Of a stretch of DNA of 64,000 nucleotides, positions 43,951 through 54,590 are shown one piece after another (positions within the stretch are counted from its first letter, which is position 1; every line of letters starts with the position of its first letter). Origin of the DNA: Leptodontidium sp. MPI-SDFR-AT-0119 (taxonomy: Eukaryota > Ascomycota > Leotiomycetes > Helotiales > Leptodontidiaceae); contig JAHLEZ010000002.1 of NCBI GenBank assembly GCA_020726505.1, positions 4,402,001-4,466,000 on the forward strand, in the 5' to 3' direction. Both the position numbers and the translations under genes were made by a program. The notes under the pieces were generated by a model, which made no database searches, was not told the DNA's origin, and saw nothing but the letters and a program-made list of their open reading frames with translations.

Positions 43951-46656
43951 ATGTCCCTGGGAAGTCGCATAGCAAAACGGGGCAGGGCTGCAGTCTTTAC
44001 AAAACTGGCCCCGACTCCCAGGGAACCTTTATTGTTTCTCTACCCTTCGTGGCTCCGGAACAGTTCGACTGCGTCCTCAGCACCCCTTCAACATGAATCC
44101 CATGCAGAGCCAGCCGCACAACAGAAACCCATCTTGATACCGAAGCATGCTGCCACTCTGAGCGAAGATCCAGCCGTCCTGGACAAGCGGTTCAACGGAC
44201 CCAAAGCTGCATCAGCCAACGACACGCAAGCCCTCGAAACCAGAGAATCGCCCCCGAAGAGCCGCCCGCCCAATATTACAACAGAAGATGGAATTGCTTC
44301 TCTGCAGAAAGAGCAGGGTATACTCAAAGATACCAAGTCTGCTGCGGCAGCGGAAAAGATGGTCCGAAAGCTACTTGGGCTTCAAGAGATCACCGATGAC
44401 TCGAGACAAGCTGCCAGCTCCTTGAGGAGAGCTTACCGGGCAGCCAAGAGAGAAGAACTGCAGCAATGGATACCAGATTGGCGGACTGTACTGTCGACCT
44501 TGGTTAAGCATACACCGGAGCATGGACCGTGGTTGTCAAAAGCCCTGAAGTTCGAGATTCCCGAGGATGCTGCTCCAAAACTCCTGACTGGAATCGACGA
44601 CTTCTATGCGGGGATTGGTGTCAAATACGGGTGTAAAATTCAGTTGGGGGATCGAGATGAATTTACCATGAAAGTTACCACTTTGGTCATATCTGGACCC
44701 GCGGTTGCTATCAGCAAGTGTGCAGCTGAGATCCTGAGCATTGCCCCGAATCTTAAGATTACGCCATTCAAGGACAGTCCTGCTTCTGCTAAGGCTGGTG
44801 CAGAGTTGGGAGATGGAACAGAAGTGCCTGGCAATAATTTGCACATCTTTGACAGTGGAGTGCAAATCCGAAATGTGGTATCAGAGGCAGCTCGACGTCC
44901 GCGGGTACTTCGACCAGAGCGTATACCGAAACCTACTGAATGGAACCAACAGTCTTTTCTCGATTATGTTCGGGATCTCACAACTTGCAAAATGACAAGC
45001 CATGTTAATCGATTTGGTCTTCAGGCGAAGGATGATCCCAACACTGTGACCGCCCACTATCTTCGCGAGCTTTTCAATACTCCGGATCTTAGACCATCAA
45101 TCACGAGAGAGGCTTGTCATGAAGCGATGAGGTATTGGGTGCAAGGAAATCACATTGAAGATGCCAGGATTCTGTTTGTTCACATGGAAATCTTGAAAGT
45201 GCGAATGACTCCTGAAACATTCAACATTCTGCTGGCTGGTGCCGCCAAATTCGAAGACATACACAACTTCCACTTCATCCTCCACCTGATGTTGAATCGA
45301 GGGATTACGCCAAACGGGCGGACCTGGAACCACTTCATCACTGCATTTTCGGATGTGAAAATCAAGCTACACATTCTGACTGAAATGCAGAAGAAGGGTC
45401 TTCTCAACCACCCTCAGACAATGCTGGAAGCAACCGCCCAGCTCGCCCAGCCCGAAATCGAAGCCTCGATCGACCAAAACCAGACTCAACAGGACTTCAT
45501 CGCTCACATGGACTCCCGATACGGTAGCGATTGGGTCAGTGTCAGCAGTGGAAATCATATATTACACGTGCTCGGAGCCCATGGGCTCATTTCTCGCTGC
45601 TGGGAATTCCTTCACTTCATGGATTCACGTCATGTCGTCCCCGACAGCTACGGCGTCCACACCATCCTTCACCACTGCAAGCAAGCCGCTAACCTAAGTG
45701 GAGCAATCGAAGTACTCCGAAGTCTCCCCAGAAGCATGAATTTCCAAGCAAGCGAGGAGACATACCGAATCATGTTTGATCTAGCCTGGAAACTACGCTG
45801 TTTCAACGTCGCTAAAGTGGTTTGGCGATATGCCTGTCTGTCAGGCGGTACAAATTTTCGGACCCGACAACTTGTTTTCCAGAGCATGAAGGATTCAAAT
45901 TTGGTCGAACCGCCTAACAGCATTCAGACGCGCTTTACCAGGCTTGTTGGGCCTTTTATCATTGGCATTGATAACATCAAAGAGCACCCTTCTCGATATC
46001 TGGAGCGTATGATTCCAGCAATCGAGTACGAGAGACTTCTTCGGCGCGAGGAGGCACGTTTGAAGAAAGCCGCGATGAAAGATAGCTTCACCCAACCCGA
46101 TGCATCTGAAGTCGAAGCGTCTCTACGTGACGAAAAGCCAGACCTCTCACCGATCGAATCGCAGGATGAACATCAGACCACAGAGCAAGATTCAAGCCAG
46201 TCTGACGAATTGGTCGACTCAGATCAACGTGCAACCAATATTTTCCAACCCACAGAGCTAGAATCCAAGCCCCTTCCAGTTAAACGGCGGCCAAGTTTCA
46301 CTCCAGAGGAACTAGAAGCACACCGCTCATCGCCAGCCTACCAGGAGCATCTCAAACAACGCGAGCTCCCCGAAATTCTCGATCCGTGGAGCCCCTCAAC
46401 AGTCGGCAATCAAATCCCGCATTACAAATCTCAAATCCTCAAAGACCTCCTGAACGCCGATCTGGAGATTTTTAAGCAGTGGAGACCTGTGAGGCCGTTT
46501 GAGGAGATGTTGCAGGAGGCTTTTGAGTTGGATACGGAGTGGAGGACGGTGGAGGGGTATAAAGAGAAGGAGCTGGACTGGTTCATGGATGGAAAGGCGT
46601 TGAAGATTGGTATTGCGACTCGGTCGGGGTTGGTGAGGGAGTTTGAGTGGAAGTAG
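43951..46656 (+). CDS. Mitochondrial pentatricopeptide-repeat-like protein
   Basis: This single-exon frame has 901 residues. The N-terminus (MSLGSRIAKRGRAAVFTKLA) is basic, Ser/Ala-rich and lacks acids, like a mitochondrial presequence. After a low-complexity region there is a compact part with a KH-like stretch (YGCKIQLGDRDEFTMKV, then ISGPAVAISKCAAEIL). From about residue 370 onward come tandem helical pairs of PPR type (for example RILFVHMEILKVRMTPETFN, FHFILHLMLNRGITPNGRTW, WEFLHFMDSRHVVPDSYGVH). The C-terminal third is charged. PPR proteins bind organellar RNA and guide its processing or translation; the exact target is not deducible. The start is the first ATG of the frame. Confidence 0.8.
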   Translation: MSLGSRIAKRGRAAVFTKLAPTPREPLLFLYPSWLRNSSTASSAPLQHESHAEPAAQQKPILIPKHAATLSEDPAVLDKRFNGPKAASANDTQALETRESPPKSRPPNITTEDGIASLQKEQGILKDTKSAAAAEKMVRKLLGLQEITDDSRQAASSLRRAYRAAKREELQQWIPDWRTVLSTLVKHTPEHGPWLSKALKFEIPEDAAPKLLTGIDDFYAGIGVKYGCKIQLGDRDEFTMKVTTLVISGPAVAISKCAAEILSIAPNLKITPFKDSPASAKAGAELGDGTEVPGNNLHIFDSGVQIRNVVSEAARRPRVLRPERIPKPTEWNQQSFLDYVRDLTTCKMTSHVNRFGLQAKDDPNTVTAHYLRELFNTPDLRPSITREACHEAMRYWVQGNHIEDARILFVHMEILKVRMTPETFNILLAGAAKFEDIHNFHFILHLMLNRGITPNGRTWNHFITAFSDVKIKLHILTEMQKKGLLNHPQTMLEATAQLAQPEIEASIDQNQTQQDFIAHMDSRYGSDWVSVSSGNHILHVLGAHGLISRCWEFLHFMDSRHVVPDSYGVHTILHHCKQAANLSGAIEVLRSLPRSMNFQASEETYRIMFDLAWKLRCFNVAKVVWRYACLSGGTNFRTRQLVFQSMKDSNLVEPPNSIQTRFTRLVGPFIIGIDNIKEHPSRYLERMIPAIEYERLLRREEARLKKAAMKDSFTQPDASEVEASLRDEKPDLSPIESQDEHQTTEQDSSQSDELVDSDQRATNIFQPTELESKPLPVKRRPSFTPEELEAHRSSPAYQEHLKQRELPEILDPWSPSTVGNQIPHYKSQILKDLLNADLEIFKQWRPVRPFEEMLQEAFELDTEWRTVEGYKEKELDWFMDGKALKIGIATRSGLVREFEWK

Positions 46657-47062
46657 GTCAAGAGAGAGGTGGGTGTTGGGCAAGCAAGGGCTTTGGTTGT
46701 ATGAAGATAAAACAGCTTGTTTGAACGAGCATTGTAGTGTAGGATACTTGTAAAATATTGTGTAGATGAATCGATCAATAGGACCATTTTGAGGCACATC
46801 AAGTGCCATATCATGACATATTATGGTTCAAAGGACAAGAGTTTGTGCTTATTATCAGCTAGTGCCATCCATCCCTCAATCCCTTTATGAAGGATGAAAG
46901 ACGCCATAATTCCCTAACCGTAGTATCAACACAGCCATCGCAATACAAACAATCCTGAGAAGAGCAGTGAAACCCGCTCCAATCCCGCTCCAAGCCCGCG
47001 CGCATCATACACATCAAATCATAACATCTCCATCTCCCTCCCACCTTCAACCACCCTTAGAC
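46657..47062. other. Convergent 3' intergenic region
   Basis: This separates the converging 3' ends of the PPR-like and MAD2 genes. No feature is recognised. Confidence 0.4.
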
Positions 47063-48143
47063 TTAATCACCAACCCTATAACTAACCAACGTATCGACCT
47101 TATGATTACTCGTACTAAAGCTCCTCAACTGGACCTTCTCCCCATTGCGAATCTCCTTCGCGTCACTATCACCCCACTCCATCGGCACTTCGCTATCGGC
47201 ATCCGCATACACCAGTACATTGAACGTGCACTCGCCGTCGAGTTGTGGGAGGAAGGTCACAGACGCTGTGATCTGTCGGAAGATCGATTGGATCTCGGAT
47301 TGGATCTCTGCTTCTGTTTTTTCGGGTGCGGGCGCGGGGGAGGAGGACCTGTGAGATCGAGAGGGTTAGCTGGTGGGCGAAACTAGGTTATGGGGATGTG
47401 AAAGGGGGAAGGGGAATGAGAAGGGGGATGTACTCTGGAGCGGCATTCTCCTTATCGGCTGCTTTTTTGGAGGATTTCTTCGACGAGGATTTGTTGAATA
47501 TTTGGACCTGTACCTCGAACATCAGCACACCTCATCCAAACTAACTGTCACATCCAATCTGTCAAATTTCCCTAGTATGACGTAGAATAGAGGAATGAGG
47601 AGAGGGGGAAACGCACATCGAACTGCCACCGCTCGACATGTTCTCCTGTATCTTTGCTTGTGATAACAACCACTAGCTTCGAGATCTTGCCGCCCACCAT
47701 CCATTTATCTAGCTGGCCCATAATCTTCTTGATATACGCCTTGACTTGATCGTCCGAAGAGACCAGCATTGTGAGGCCATATTTCTTGACTCTGCGATTG
47801 CGTTAGAGTATGTGGCTTCGAGGGGAGAGGAGCACGACGAACGCGGTGAAGTCTTCGGCGGGGTAGACACCTCTTTGGAAGCTGTCAAATAGTCAGTATT
47901 CTGTCATTCGGGACTCTGAGGGCTATTATGACTTACAGGATTGTGTTTATAGAGTATTGGAACTTCCTGTCATCAGTACTTCTCTGTCCTGGAACTGCTT
48001 GAATCTGCCACTTACGAATTCCGCAACGAGTCTGGATGATCCTGCGACGGTTAGAAAAGGCTCGAATTCAGCTCGAAATCAAACGTACCTTTTAGGGAGA
48101 GCTTGTGCGTCTTCGCCTTATCTTTCTCTCTTTCGCCCGACAT
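47063..48143 (-). CDS. mad2: Spindle-assembly checkpoint protein MAD2 (HORMA domain)
   Basis: MAD2 monitors unattached kinetochores and inhibits Cdc20/APC through its HORMA domain. Seven exons are inferred: 48089-48143, 48016-48041, 47937-47962, 47843-47881, 47617-47791, 47434-47507 and 47063-47348. All junctions keep frame, giving 226 residues; some are imperfect (AAG acceptor at 47963). Conserved segments run in order: LVAEFFQYSINTIL, QRGVYPAEDFTA, VKKYGLTMLVSSDDQVKAYI, GKISKLVVVITSKDTGEHVE, RWQFDV, SVTFLPQLDGECTFNVLVYA and the safety belt ending SFSTSNHKVDTLVSYRVGD. A Lys/Ser/Ala/Pro insertion of about 30 residues (KKSSKKAADKENAAPE, then APAPEKTEAE) sits between the RWQFDV strand and the C-terminal part and makes it longer than usual. 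Confidence 0.92.
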
Positions 48144-48396
48144 CTTGATTGTGTTTGCTTTGTTGTACGATTGCGCGGTCTCTGCGATTCCGAAATGCGA
48201 TATGAAGTTCGTTCGGCATTTCAGTGTCAATAAATCCAGAGGTTGCTGCAGTGACCGTGTGCGGGAAATTCCGCACCCCTGCAGGGCGAAGCTGCAGTTG
48301 GACGATGCAACTGGTCTCCCAAAATAATTTTGAAGCTTCAACTCGGCACGTACCAAGTTTGAACCGTACGACACTCAAACCTTCACCGATACGCCA
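48144..48396. promoter_or_regulatory. Shared MAD2 / GUF1 promoter region
   Basis: Only 253 bases separate the two divergent start codons, so both promoters must be in this stretch. CCGTGTGCGGGAAATTCCGC near 48256 contains a short inverted element (GCGGGAAATTCCGC). No factor is assigned. Confidence 0.5.
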
Positions 48397-50388
48397 ATGC
48401 AGCGATGCCCATTGCAACTCCTCCGGCTCCCTAGCTCGCTGCGAACACATTATGCCTCCCAATTCCTCAAGCAGACCACTGCTGCTGTCGCTGCTCCCCA
48501 GCGAGGCTTCAGCACCTCAATAGCACGATGGGCGCAACCCACCAAGCCGATTTCAGACCTCGAGCGCCGCATACAAGCCATTCCCATATCCCGCTTCCGC
48601 AATTTCTGTATTGTAGCACATGTCGATCATGGGAAGAGTACGCTGAGCGACCGATTGCTAGAACTCACTGGCACGATCGAACCTGGTGGCAACAAGCAGA
48701 TTCTGGATAAGTTGGACGTGGAGAGGGAGAGGGGCATTACAGTCAAGGCGCAGACTTGTAGTATGCTGTATAAGTACGAGGGGGAGGACTATCTGCTGCA
48801 TTTGGTGGATACGCCTGGACATGTGGATTTTAGGGCTGAGGTCTCGAGATCGTACGCTAGTTGTGGAGGCGCGCTGCTGCTTGTTGATGCAAGTCAGGGT
48901 GTGCAGGCCCAGACTGTTGCTAATTTCTACCTGGCCTTCTCGCAAGGTCTGATCTTGGTACCGGTTATCAACAAGGTGGACCTACCTTCTGCGGACTCGC
49001 CGAGAGCTTTGGAACAGATGGAGACGGCGTTCGAACTGAAGCCTGAGAATGCGGTTCTGGTCTCTGCGAAGACGGGGTTAAATGTTGAGAATATTCTGCC
49101 CAATGTTATCAGACAGGTCCCCTGTCCGGTGGGGGATCATAAGAAACCCCTGAGACTCCTGCTGGTAGATTCGTGGTACGACAATTACAAGGGCGTCATT
49201 CTGCTTGTGCGGATATTTGATGGACAGATCAAGGCTGGTGATCAAGTGGTGTCTTTTGCTACAGGTCTGAAGTATTTTGTTGGTGAGGTGGGGATCATGT
49301 ATCCTGACCAGACGCCTCAGAATGTGATACGGGCTGGCCAAGTGGGATATATCTACTTCAATCCCGGCATGAAGAAAAGTCAGGAGGCTCTGAGCGGAGA
49401 TACTTTCACGACTGTTGGTTCAGAACATCTTGTTGAGCCATACCCAGGATTCGAGGAGCCGAAGTCAATGGTTTTCGTGTCAGCTTTCCCAGTCGACCAA
49501 AGTGACCATGGGCATTTGGAGGACTCGATCAATCAGATTGTCCTGAACGACAGGAGTGTCACTCTCCAGAAGGAGTCTTCGGAGGCATTGGGTGCTGGTT
49601 GGAGATTGGGATTCCTGGGGACGCTTCACTGCTCCGTTTTCGAAGACCGCTTGCGTCAAGAACATGGAGCCAGCATCATCATCACCCCGCCTACAGTCCC
49701 TTTCAAAGTCATCTGGGCTGACGGACGGGAAGAGATAATTCAATCCCCTACAAACTTTCCCGAGACGGATTCGATGAAAGAAAAGATTTCGGAATTGCAG
49801 GAGCCATACGTCTCAGCAACGATTACTCTGCCAGAAGAGTACCTAGGCAAGGTGATCGAGCTCTGTGAAGCCAATCGCGGAGAGCAGAAAGAACTCAACT
49901 TCTTCACCGCCACGCAGGTTATTCTCAAATACGACTTACCACTCTCCCAGCTCGTCGACGACTTCTTCGGCAAGCTTAAAGGCGGCACAAAAGGCTACGC
50001 AAGTCTCGACTACGAAGACGCCGGTTTCCGACGCAGCAGCATCGTCAAGATGCAACTTCTCGTGAACAAAGAACCTGTCGACGCCGTCGCCCGCGTAGTG
50101 CACAGCAGCCAAGTCGAGAGACTCGGACGACTCTGGGTCAAGAAATTTAAAGAGCACGTCGATCGGCAGATGTTCGAGGTCATCATCCAAGCCACCTCCG
50201 GACGGAGGATCGTGGCCAGAGAAACCATCAAGCCGTTCCGCAAGGACGTCCTGCAGAAACTGCACGCAGCGGATATTGGCCGCAAGAGGAAGTTGCTGGA
50301 TAAGCAGAAAGAGGGGAGGAAGAAGTTGAAGGCGGTGGGGAATATCACGATTGATCATAAGGCTTTCCAGAAGTTCCTGGCTAAGTAG
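48397..50388 (+). CDS. guf1: Mitochondrial translation factor GUF1 (EF4/LepA)
   Basis: This is an intronless frame of 663 residues for a membrane-associated GTPase that promotes mitochondrial protein synthesis under stress by back-translocating ribosomes. The N-terminus is a basic presequence ([20 protein letters not shown]). All G motifs are present: AHVDHGKST (74-82), [17 protein letters not shown] and SAKTGL. Domain II, the LepA-specific [40 protein letters not shown] and the C-terminal LepA_C with RREDVLQK-like [20 protein letters not shown] follow. The length matches the family. The ATG at 48397 is the first in frame. Confidence 0.95.
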   Translation: MQRCPLQLLRLPSSLRTHYASQFLKQTTAAVAAPQRGFSTSIARWAQPTKPISDLERRIQAIPISRFRNFCIVAHVDHGKSTLSDRLLELTGTIEPGGNKQILDKLDVERERGITVKAQTCSMLYKYEGEDYLLHLVDTPGHVDFRAEVSRSYASCGGALLLVDASQGVQAQTVANFYLAFSQGLILVPVINKVDLPSADSPRALEQMETAFELKPENAVLVSAKTGLNVENILPNVIRQVPCPVGDHKKPLRLLLVDSWYDNYKGVILLVRIFDGQIKAGDQVVSFATGLKYFVGEVGIMYPDQTPQNVIRAGQVGYIYFNPGMKKSQEALSGDTFTTVGSEHLVEPYPGFEEPKSMVFVSAFPVDQSDHGHLEDSINQIVLNDRSVTLQKESSEALGAGWRLGFLGTLHCSVFEDRLRQEHGASIIITPPTVPFKVIWADGREEIIQSPTNFPETDSMKEKISELQEPYVSATITLPEEYLGKVIELCEANRGEQKELNFFTATQVILKYDLPLSQLVDDFFGKLKGGTKGYASLDYEDAGFRRSSIVKMQLLVNKEPVDAVARVVHSSQVERLGRLWVKKFKEHVDRQMFEVIIQATSGRRIVARETIKPFRKDVLQKLHAADIGRKRKLLDKQKEGRKKLKAVGNITIDHKAFQKFLAK

Positions 50389-51169
50389 TGCAGGAATATC
50401 CATGTACATTTATTGCATTTGCACGTTGAAATTCTAAGACATAGCACGGGCTGGGATTACATTTCCATTTGGGGCCAGGCATACCTTATTGAAGCCAGTC
50501 TGCATGATCTGCTATTGCTGTGAGCCGTGAATGCACTTCATATTCCCCAAGGCAAATCGGATTAAAAAACTTCGACCAGAGGTGTGGGGGTGATTGATTC
50601 ACCCGTCGATGTCGACTCGGCTAAACCTTGGTTGCATGCCAGATTCACGCCACGCCCAAATGCCTAGGTATATAGCTAAATAAGACAAACAATACCAGCT
50701 TCTATTTTCTTTTAGACGAGCCAGCATGGCTCAGTGGGGGAGCTCAGGTACGTGCATCCTAACCCGCACAGATTGAGATTTGAGAACTAACACCTCCATT
50801 ATGTCCTGGCACCCAAATGCTTAACAACGGTCGCGCCGTGGAGTACACCATCACGTAGTCCCATTGGTATGGGACTTTAGGTTCTTTCATGTCCTAAATT
50901 TGTCTGATGCTACTAAGCGGTTTGGTAACCAACCCATAGCCTCCACCAGGGTTGTTGTGTCGAAGTTGAACTTTGGGTGTCCCTCCTACTTTTTACTCTT
51001 TCTATTTTTTGCTTCCTAGGTAGGCAATCTTTTTTCGAGCCCGGGACCAGCACTTCCTCGTATAGTTCGAGCCGTAGCCGGAAACAGAATTTCAGAAATG
51101 GGAGACAAAGGCTCTGCATTGCGTGATCTGTGTCTAGGGATCGTTGCTATCGAGGCGCGCTTCACGACC
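50389..51169. other. Intergenic region
   Basis: No gene is supported. ATG near 50726 (MAQWGSS) followed by a GTACGT donor-like site looks like a tiny first exon but leads to no coding exon. Confidence 0.4.
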
Positions 51170-52030
51170 TCAAGAAATCCACACTTCAAAATAAAAGCTT
51201 CCGTTCCTCACTCCGCAGCATTCCGCCAACTCTATCTCCTTTCCTTCTCTCCTAGCGATGTTCTTCATTCCAGAATGCAACTTCATAATCGCCAGCTCAA
51301 ACTCCTGCGAGCATTCCGCCTGTCCAGTAATCTTTAGCTGTCGTAGACTTGCCAGCTTCCCCAGCGATGATTGAGACAAGGCCACATCAACACCGGTGCC
51401 AGAGTCATTCGAGTGGAATCCGAAGAATGAGTGATCATGGTTGCATCGTGGAGCCCAAGGACGTACCCCGCCTTCGAACTGAGGGCGTAATCGGAACTTG
51501 TCCCGCAAGATAACATATCGTGGGATAGGGAAGATGACCTGACCGGGATATGTTGGGACGAGATTCAATGTCAAATCAGTCAGTGGCGCTTGGGCTTCGA
51601 GAACAAGATCGAATATTGGATCTAACAAGTGGGTCTCGTAGGCTTTGAGCGTTATCTCCAAGCCCGAGAGACGGCTCAGGAGCGGACGACATATGGTAAA
51701 GGTCAGAGAGCAGAGCTCTGGCCGTGGGAAGGTGATACGTGGGATGGCGTAGATGTAGTTGATTGACTCTAAAAGAAGTTGACGATTGGTGAAAATGAGA
51801 CCGCTGGAAACATGGTCGAATGGAATCATGTATTTCTCGGCTTTGGCTGAGGTAGACTGTCGACGACTATCAGAGAAAAGGTATGCGTAAATCTCGAGGC
51901 GGATTTCGAGAGGTAGTCGAAACAGTCCGGGGCCGAGGTGAACGGTTGAACCCAAGTTAGACATTGGAATATGGTCTCTCGGTTTCGGAGAGACTCGACT
52001 TCTCCGAAAGAGAGGAATAAGACTGTCCAT
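51170..52030 (-). CDS. F-box/2EXR-like fungal protein
   Basis: This single-exon frame has 286 residues. Near the N-terminus it has FRLPLEIRLEIYAYLFSD (about residues 37-54), the LPxEIRxxIYxxLF pattern of 2EXR/F-box-like fungal domains. It is followed by FDHVSSGLIFTNRQLLLESI, typical of the group (S..L..TNRQ...E). A central Leu-rich part (SGLEITLKAYE, LTDLTLNLVP) and a C-terminal FELAIMKLHSGMKNIARREG follow. These proteins form large fungal families, mostly uncharacterised; if it is a true F-box it would link an SCF ubiquitin ligase to a substrate. No signal or membrane segment is seen. Function is inferred only at family level. Confidence 0.65.
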   Translation of the reverse strand: MDSLIPLFRRSRVSPKPRDHIPMSNLGSTVHLGPGLFRLPLEIRLEIYAYLFSDSRRQSTSAKAEKYMIPFDHVSSGLIFTNRQLLLESINYIYAIPRITFPRPELCSLTFTICRPLLSRLSGLEITLKAYETHLLDPIFDLVLEAQAPLTDLTLNLVPTYPGQVIFPIPRYVILRDKFRLRPQFEGGVRPWAPRCNHDHSFFGFHSNDSGTGVDVALSQSSLGKLASLRQLKITGQAECSQEFELAIMKLHSGMKNIARREGKEIELAECCGVRNGSFYFEVWIS

Positions 52031-53415
52031 TTTGAGGTAAGGTTTGTTGCCTTGAACAGAAACAGCTCACTGTCTGATGCCTCCAAGTCATGACAAATAT
52101 CGGCGAGGATGGGGGGTTAAGTACCTAGGTAAGGTGTGGTAGCATGTCGTTGAGTTGGGAAGCTAGAGCCGTATTGTAAGCGAAGCATCCTGGATTAGGC
52201 AGGTGGGGAGAGCAGTCACGTGGCATTGGAAAACGAATAGCAATTAGAAACCTTTAAATTAGCAAGACAATAGTAGATCTAGATCATTGATTGATAGTTG
52301 CTTGCAATCTTTGTGGCAGTCTGCGAATGGCTTTGCTGGAAAATTTTCAAGCAGACTGGAGATACCAATATTGTTTGGCTAAGCGAACATCCTCGCGCAG
52401 AAGTCCAGCATCTGGGCAAAACGTAGCAAAGAAAGGGCACCTGCTCTTGGGCTTCCTCAAAGCCATCTCTAGATCAGTTCCTGCTAAATCTTGGTCTTAG
52501 ACTACATTACCCATAGCCAATGCGCTTGGAAGTATCACAAGGTGCGTACGCAAAGCTTACCACTCAACAGTCAGGATCTGCCGCAAATTACCTCGTGAAA
52601 AATAGGAGTCTATTTCATCCATGAATGAGAAACTTATTCATTAATTCTTCATTTCAAAGTAGAGTTTTGCAAAATGATATTACCATGTTTTCATGTGCAA
52701 AAGAGAAGTCAAATATACACTACTACTCGAGTGTCAGGAGGGCCCTGCTTCCACGGACCAAGAACAAAACAGAACGATTGCATAGCAGCAAGTTCCAAAA
52801 TTATGACTCGGATACATTAGCTACAAGAGATTGATTGGGTCATTATTTGGCAATCTAATACATAAAAGTAGAGCTCTGAATTGTACAGGGGATAGTCAAA
52901 TATATCGCAGACGGTCGTTACGCAGTCCCCGTCTCTCTCAGAACGTGATGCTTAAATTTACTGAGTCTTGGCGGTATTCATAGTAATCACTTATTGAGAG
53001 CTGGTGTCTAGAATCTCGATTTCAAGGTTTTCCAAAGTTCTCAGATTACTGGTTCCCAGTCAAACACAAAGGTGAGTAGCCCTCGGGAGGCCGCTCGCCC
53101 CTCGGGGCGCACAGATTCAACAGGTTGGCTCGTGTGAATGTCCTTTGAGTCATAAGCTAAATGTTCTAGCTTTTTCGCAAACAGAAAAATGGTCTACAAA
53201 TCATTATCAACCTCGCTAGAATAGTTTCCACCCCATTCCTCTTTTCGAAATCCCCAACACAGCCAGAGATTCTCCAAAGACACCCTCTTTCGTCAAAACA
53301 TACCAAAGGCAGACCGATGTCAGCAGAATATTCAACACGAAGTTGTATTTCTGCTTCGAAGGTCTATTTAGTACCAGAGCCAGCAACAAGGCCATTTGGG
53401 GGGTAGGGGGGCTAC

Positions 53416-53770
53416 TCGGGTAAACTGCACTTCTAGCGATTTGAAAAAGAAAACGGCAAAAAAAGATGAACAGACCGACCAACTGTTTGAGCTCCCTTCA
53501 ACTTAGATTATGTCCTGTCAGAGACCCCTTTTTCAAGGCCACTTGCATCCCAGAAATTTTGTACAAGACGTAGCAAGATACAATCCCACAAACCATTAGG
53601 GTTTTCCCTGGCGATATGCTCATGGTAAACCCGGTCTTTAGGTTCAAAGAGGTTTTTACGGATAGGTCACCTGCTCATCGTCAGCGGCATCAATTCAAGG
53701 GGTGGAACGTCAGATATTTGCTTAATTGAATATTTATCCTGGCAAAAGTTTAGCCGAGTTTAATCTTGCT
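53416..53770 (+). repeat. Diverged direct repeat, copy 1
   Basis: This segment aligns by eye with 54231-54590 over more than 300 bases. Shared blocks are CTCGGGTAAA, GACCGACCAACT, CACTTGCA, ACAATCCC/TCAATCCC followed by CCATTxGGGTTTT, ATATGCTCATGGT/TTATGCTTATGGT and TGCTTAATTGA, all in the same order and strand with many substitutions between them. The two copies are about 815 bases apart. They could be old LTRs, or a local duplication. Confidence 0.65.
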
Positions 53771-54230
53771 CAGCACCCGTGTCTACCCCAGATTCCCGAC
53801 TGTAACGGCACGAGACAGAACTAAATGGGCGTCTCCCGGGTGCTTCTTCTCTGCAACACGACAAACACATCACTCCCTCTCCCAATCTCCACGATGGCAC
53901 TGGAAACTGCCAGTAAAAAAGTGCTGGCGCAGAAGGCTACGGTAGGAAGCATGCAAGGCCTCGCAAACTCGAAGCCTTCGATGGTCAAGGTCACCTTTCC
54001 AGTGTCAGTACGTTATACGAATCAGATGCGCATTTCACTATTACTGATCATCTCTCACAGTCTATCTAATAAGAAGCGCAAACTCTCGAGAAAATAGCCT
54101 TCCCTGCATCTTCCTGCAACTGAAAGGAATTCTCGATGTGAAAACGCTCTCCTATTCTTCGTCTTTGTTCCGAACGCGCTTACAAAATTTCTCGAAGCCG
54201 ATGTTGCAATATTTGACATAAATATTATCC

Positions 54231-54590
54231 TCGGGTAAATTATACCTTCCGCAATGATTAAGGGGGAAAAGGCAAAAAATAATGAACGGACCGACCAACT
54301 CTCAGAGGTCCTTCAGCTTAATATCTGTCCTTGGTGGAAGACCTTTTCTCAAAGTCACTTGCAATGTAGGAACTTGAAGTCAGATAATATGTATAAGACT
54401 CAATCCCGTAACCATTGGGGTTTTTCGTGCATTATGCTTATGGTGAAATCCAGCTGTCAGATTCTTTAAGACGTTTTACGGTTAGGCCATCTGCCCAGGT
54501 GTTAGCGAAGTCTTTGTGTGGGGGTAACGCCAGTGAGATGCTTAATTGACTACAAAGTGATGCCAAAAATGTTTCGCGAACCCTCGCTGA
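54231..54590 (+). repeat. Diverged direct repeat, copy 2
   Basis: This is the second copy of the repeat at 53416-53770. About 460 bases separate the end of copy 1 from this copy. The internal sequence shows no recognisable transposase, integrase or reverse-transcriptase motif, so if this was a transposable element it is a short, non-coding or gutted one. Confidence 0.6.

Noticed and set aside
50726..50800. tRNA-like D-arm (GGCTCAGTGGGGGAGC)
   Set aside because: A possible A box is present, but no TTCGA-type B box or matching acceptor stem was found in range.
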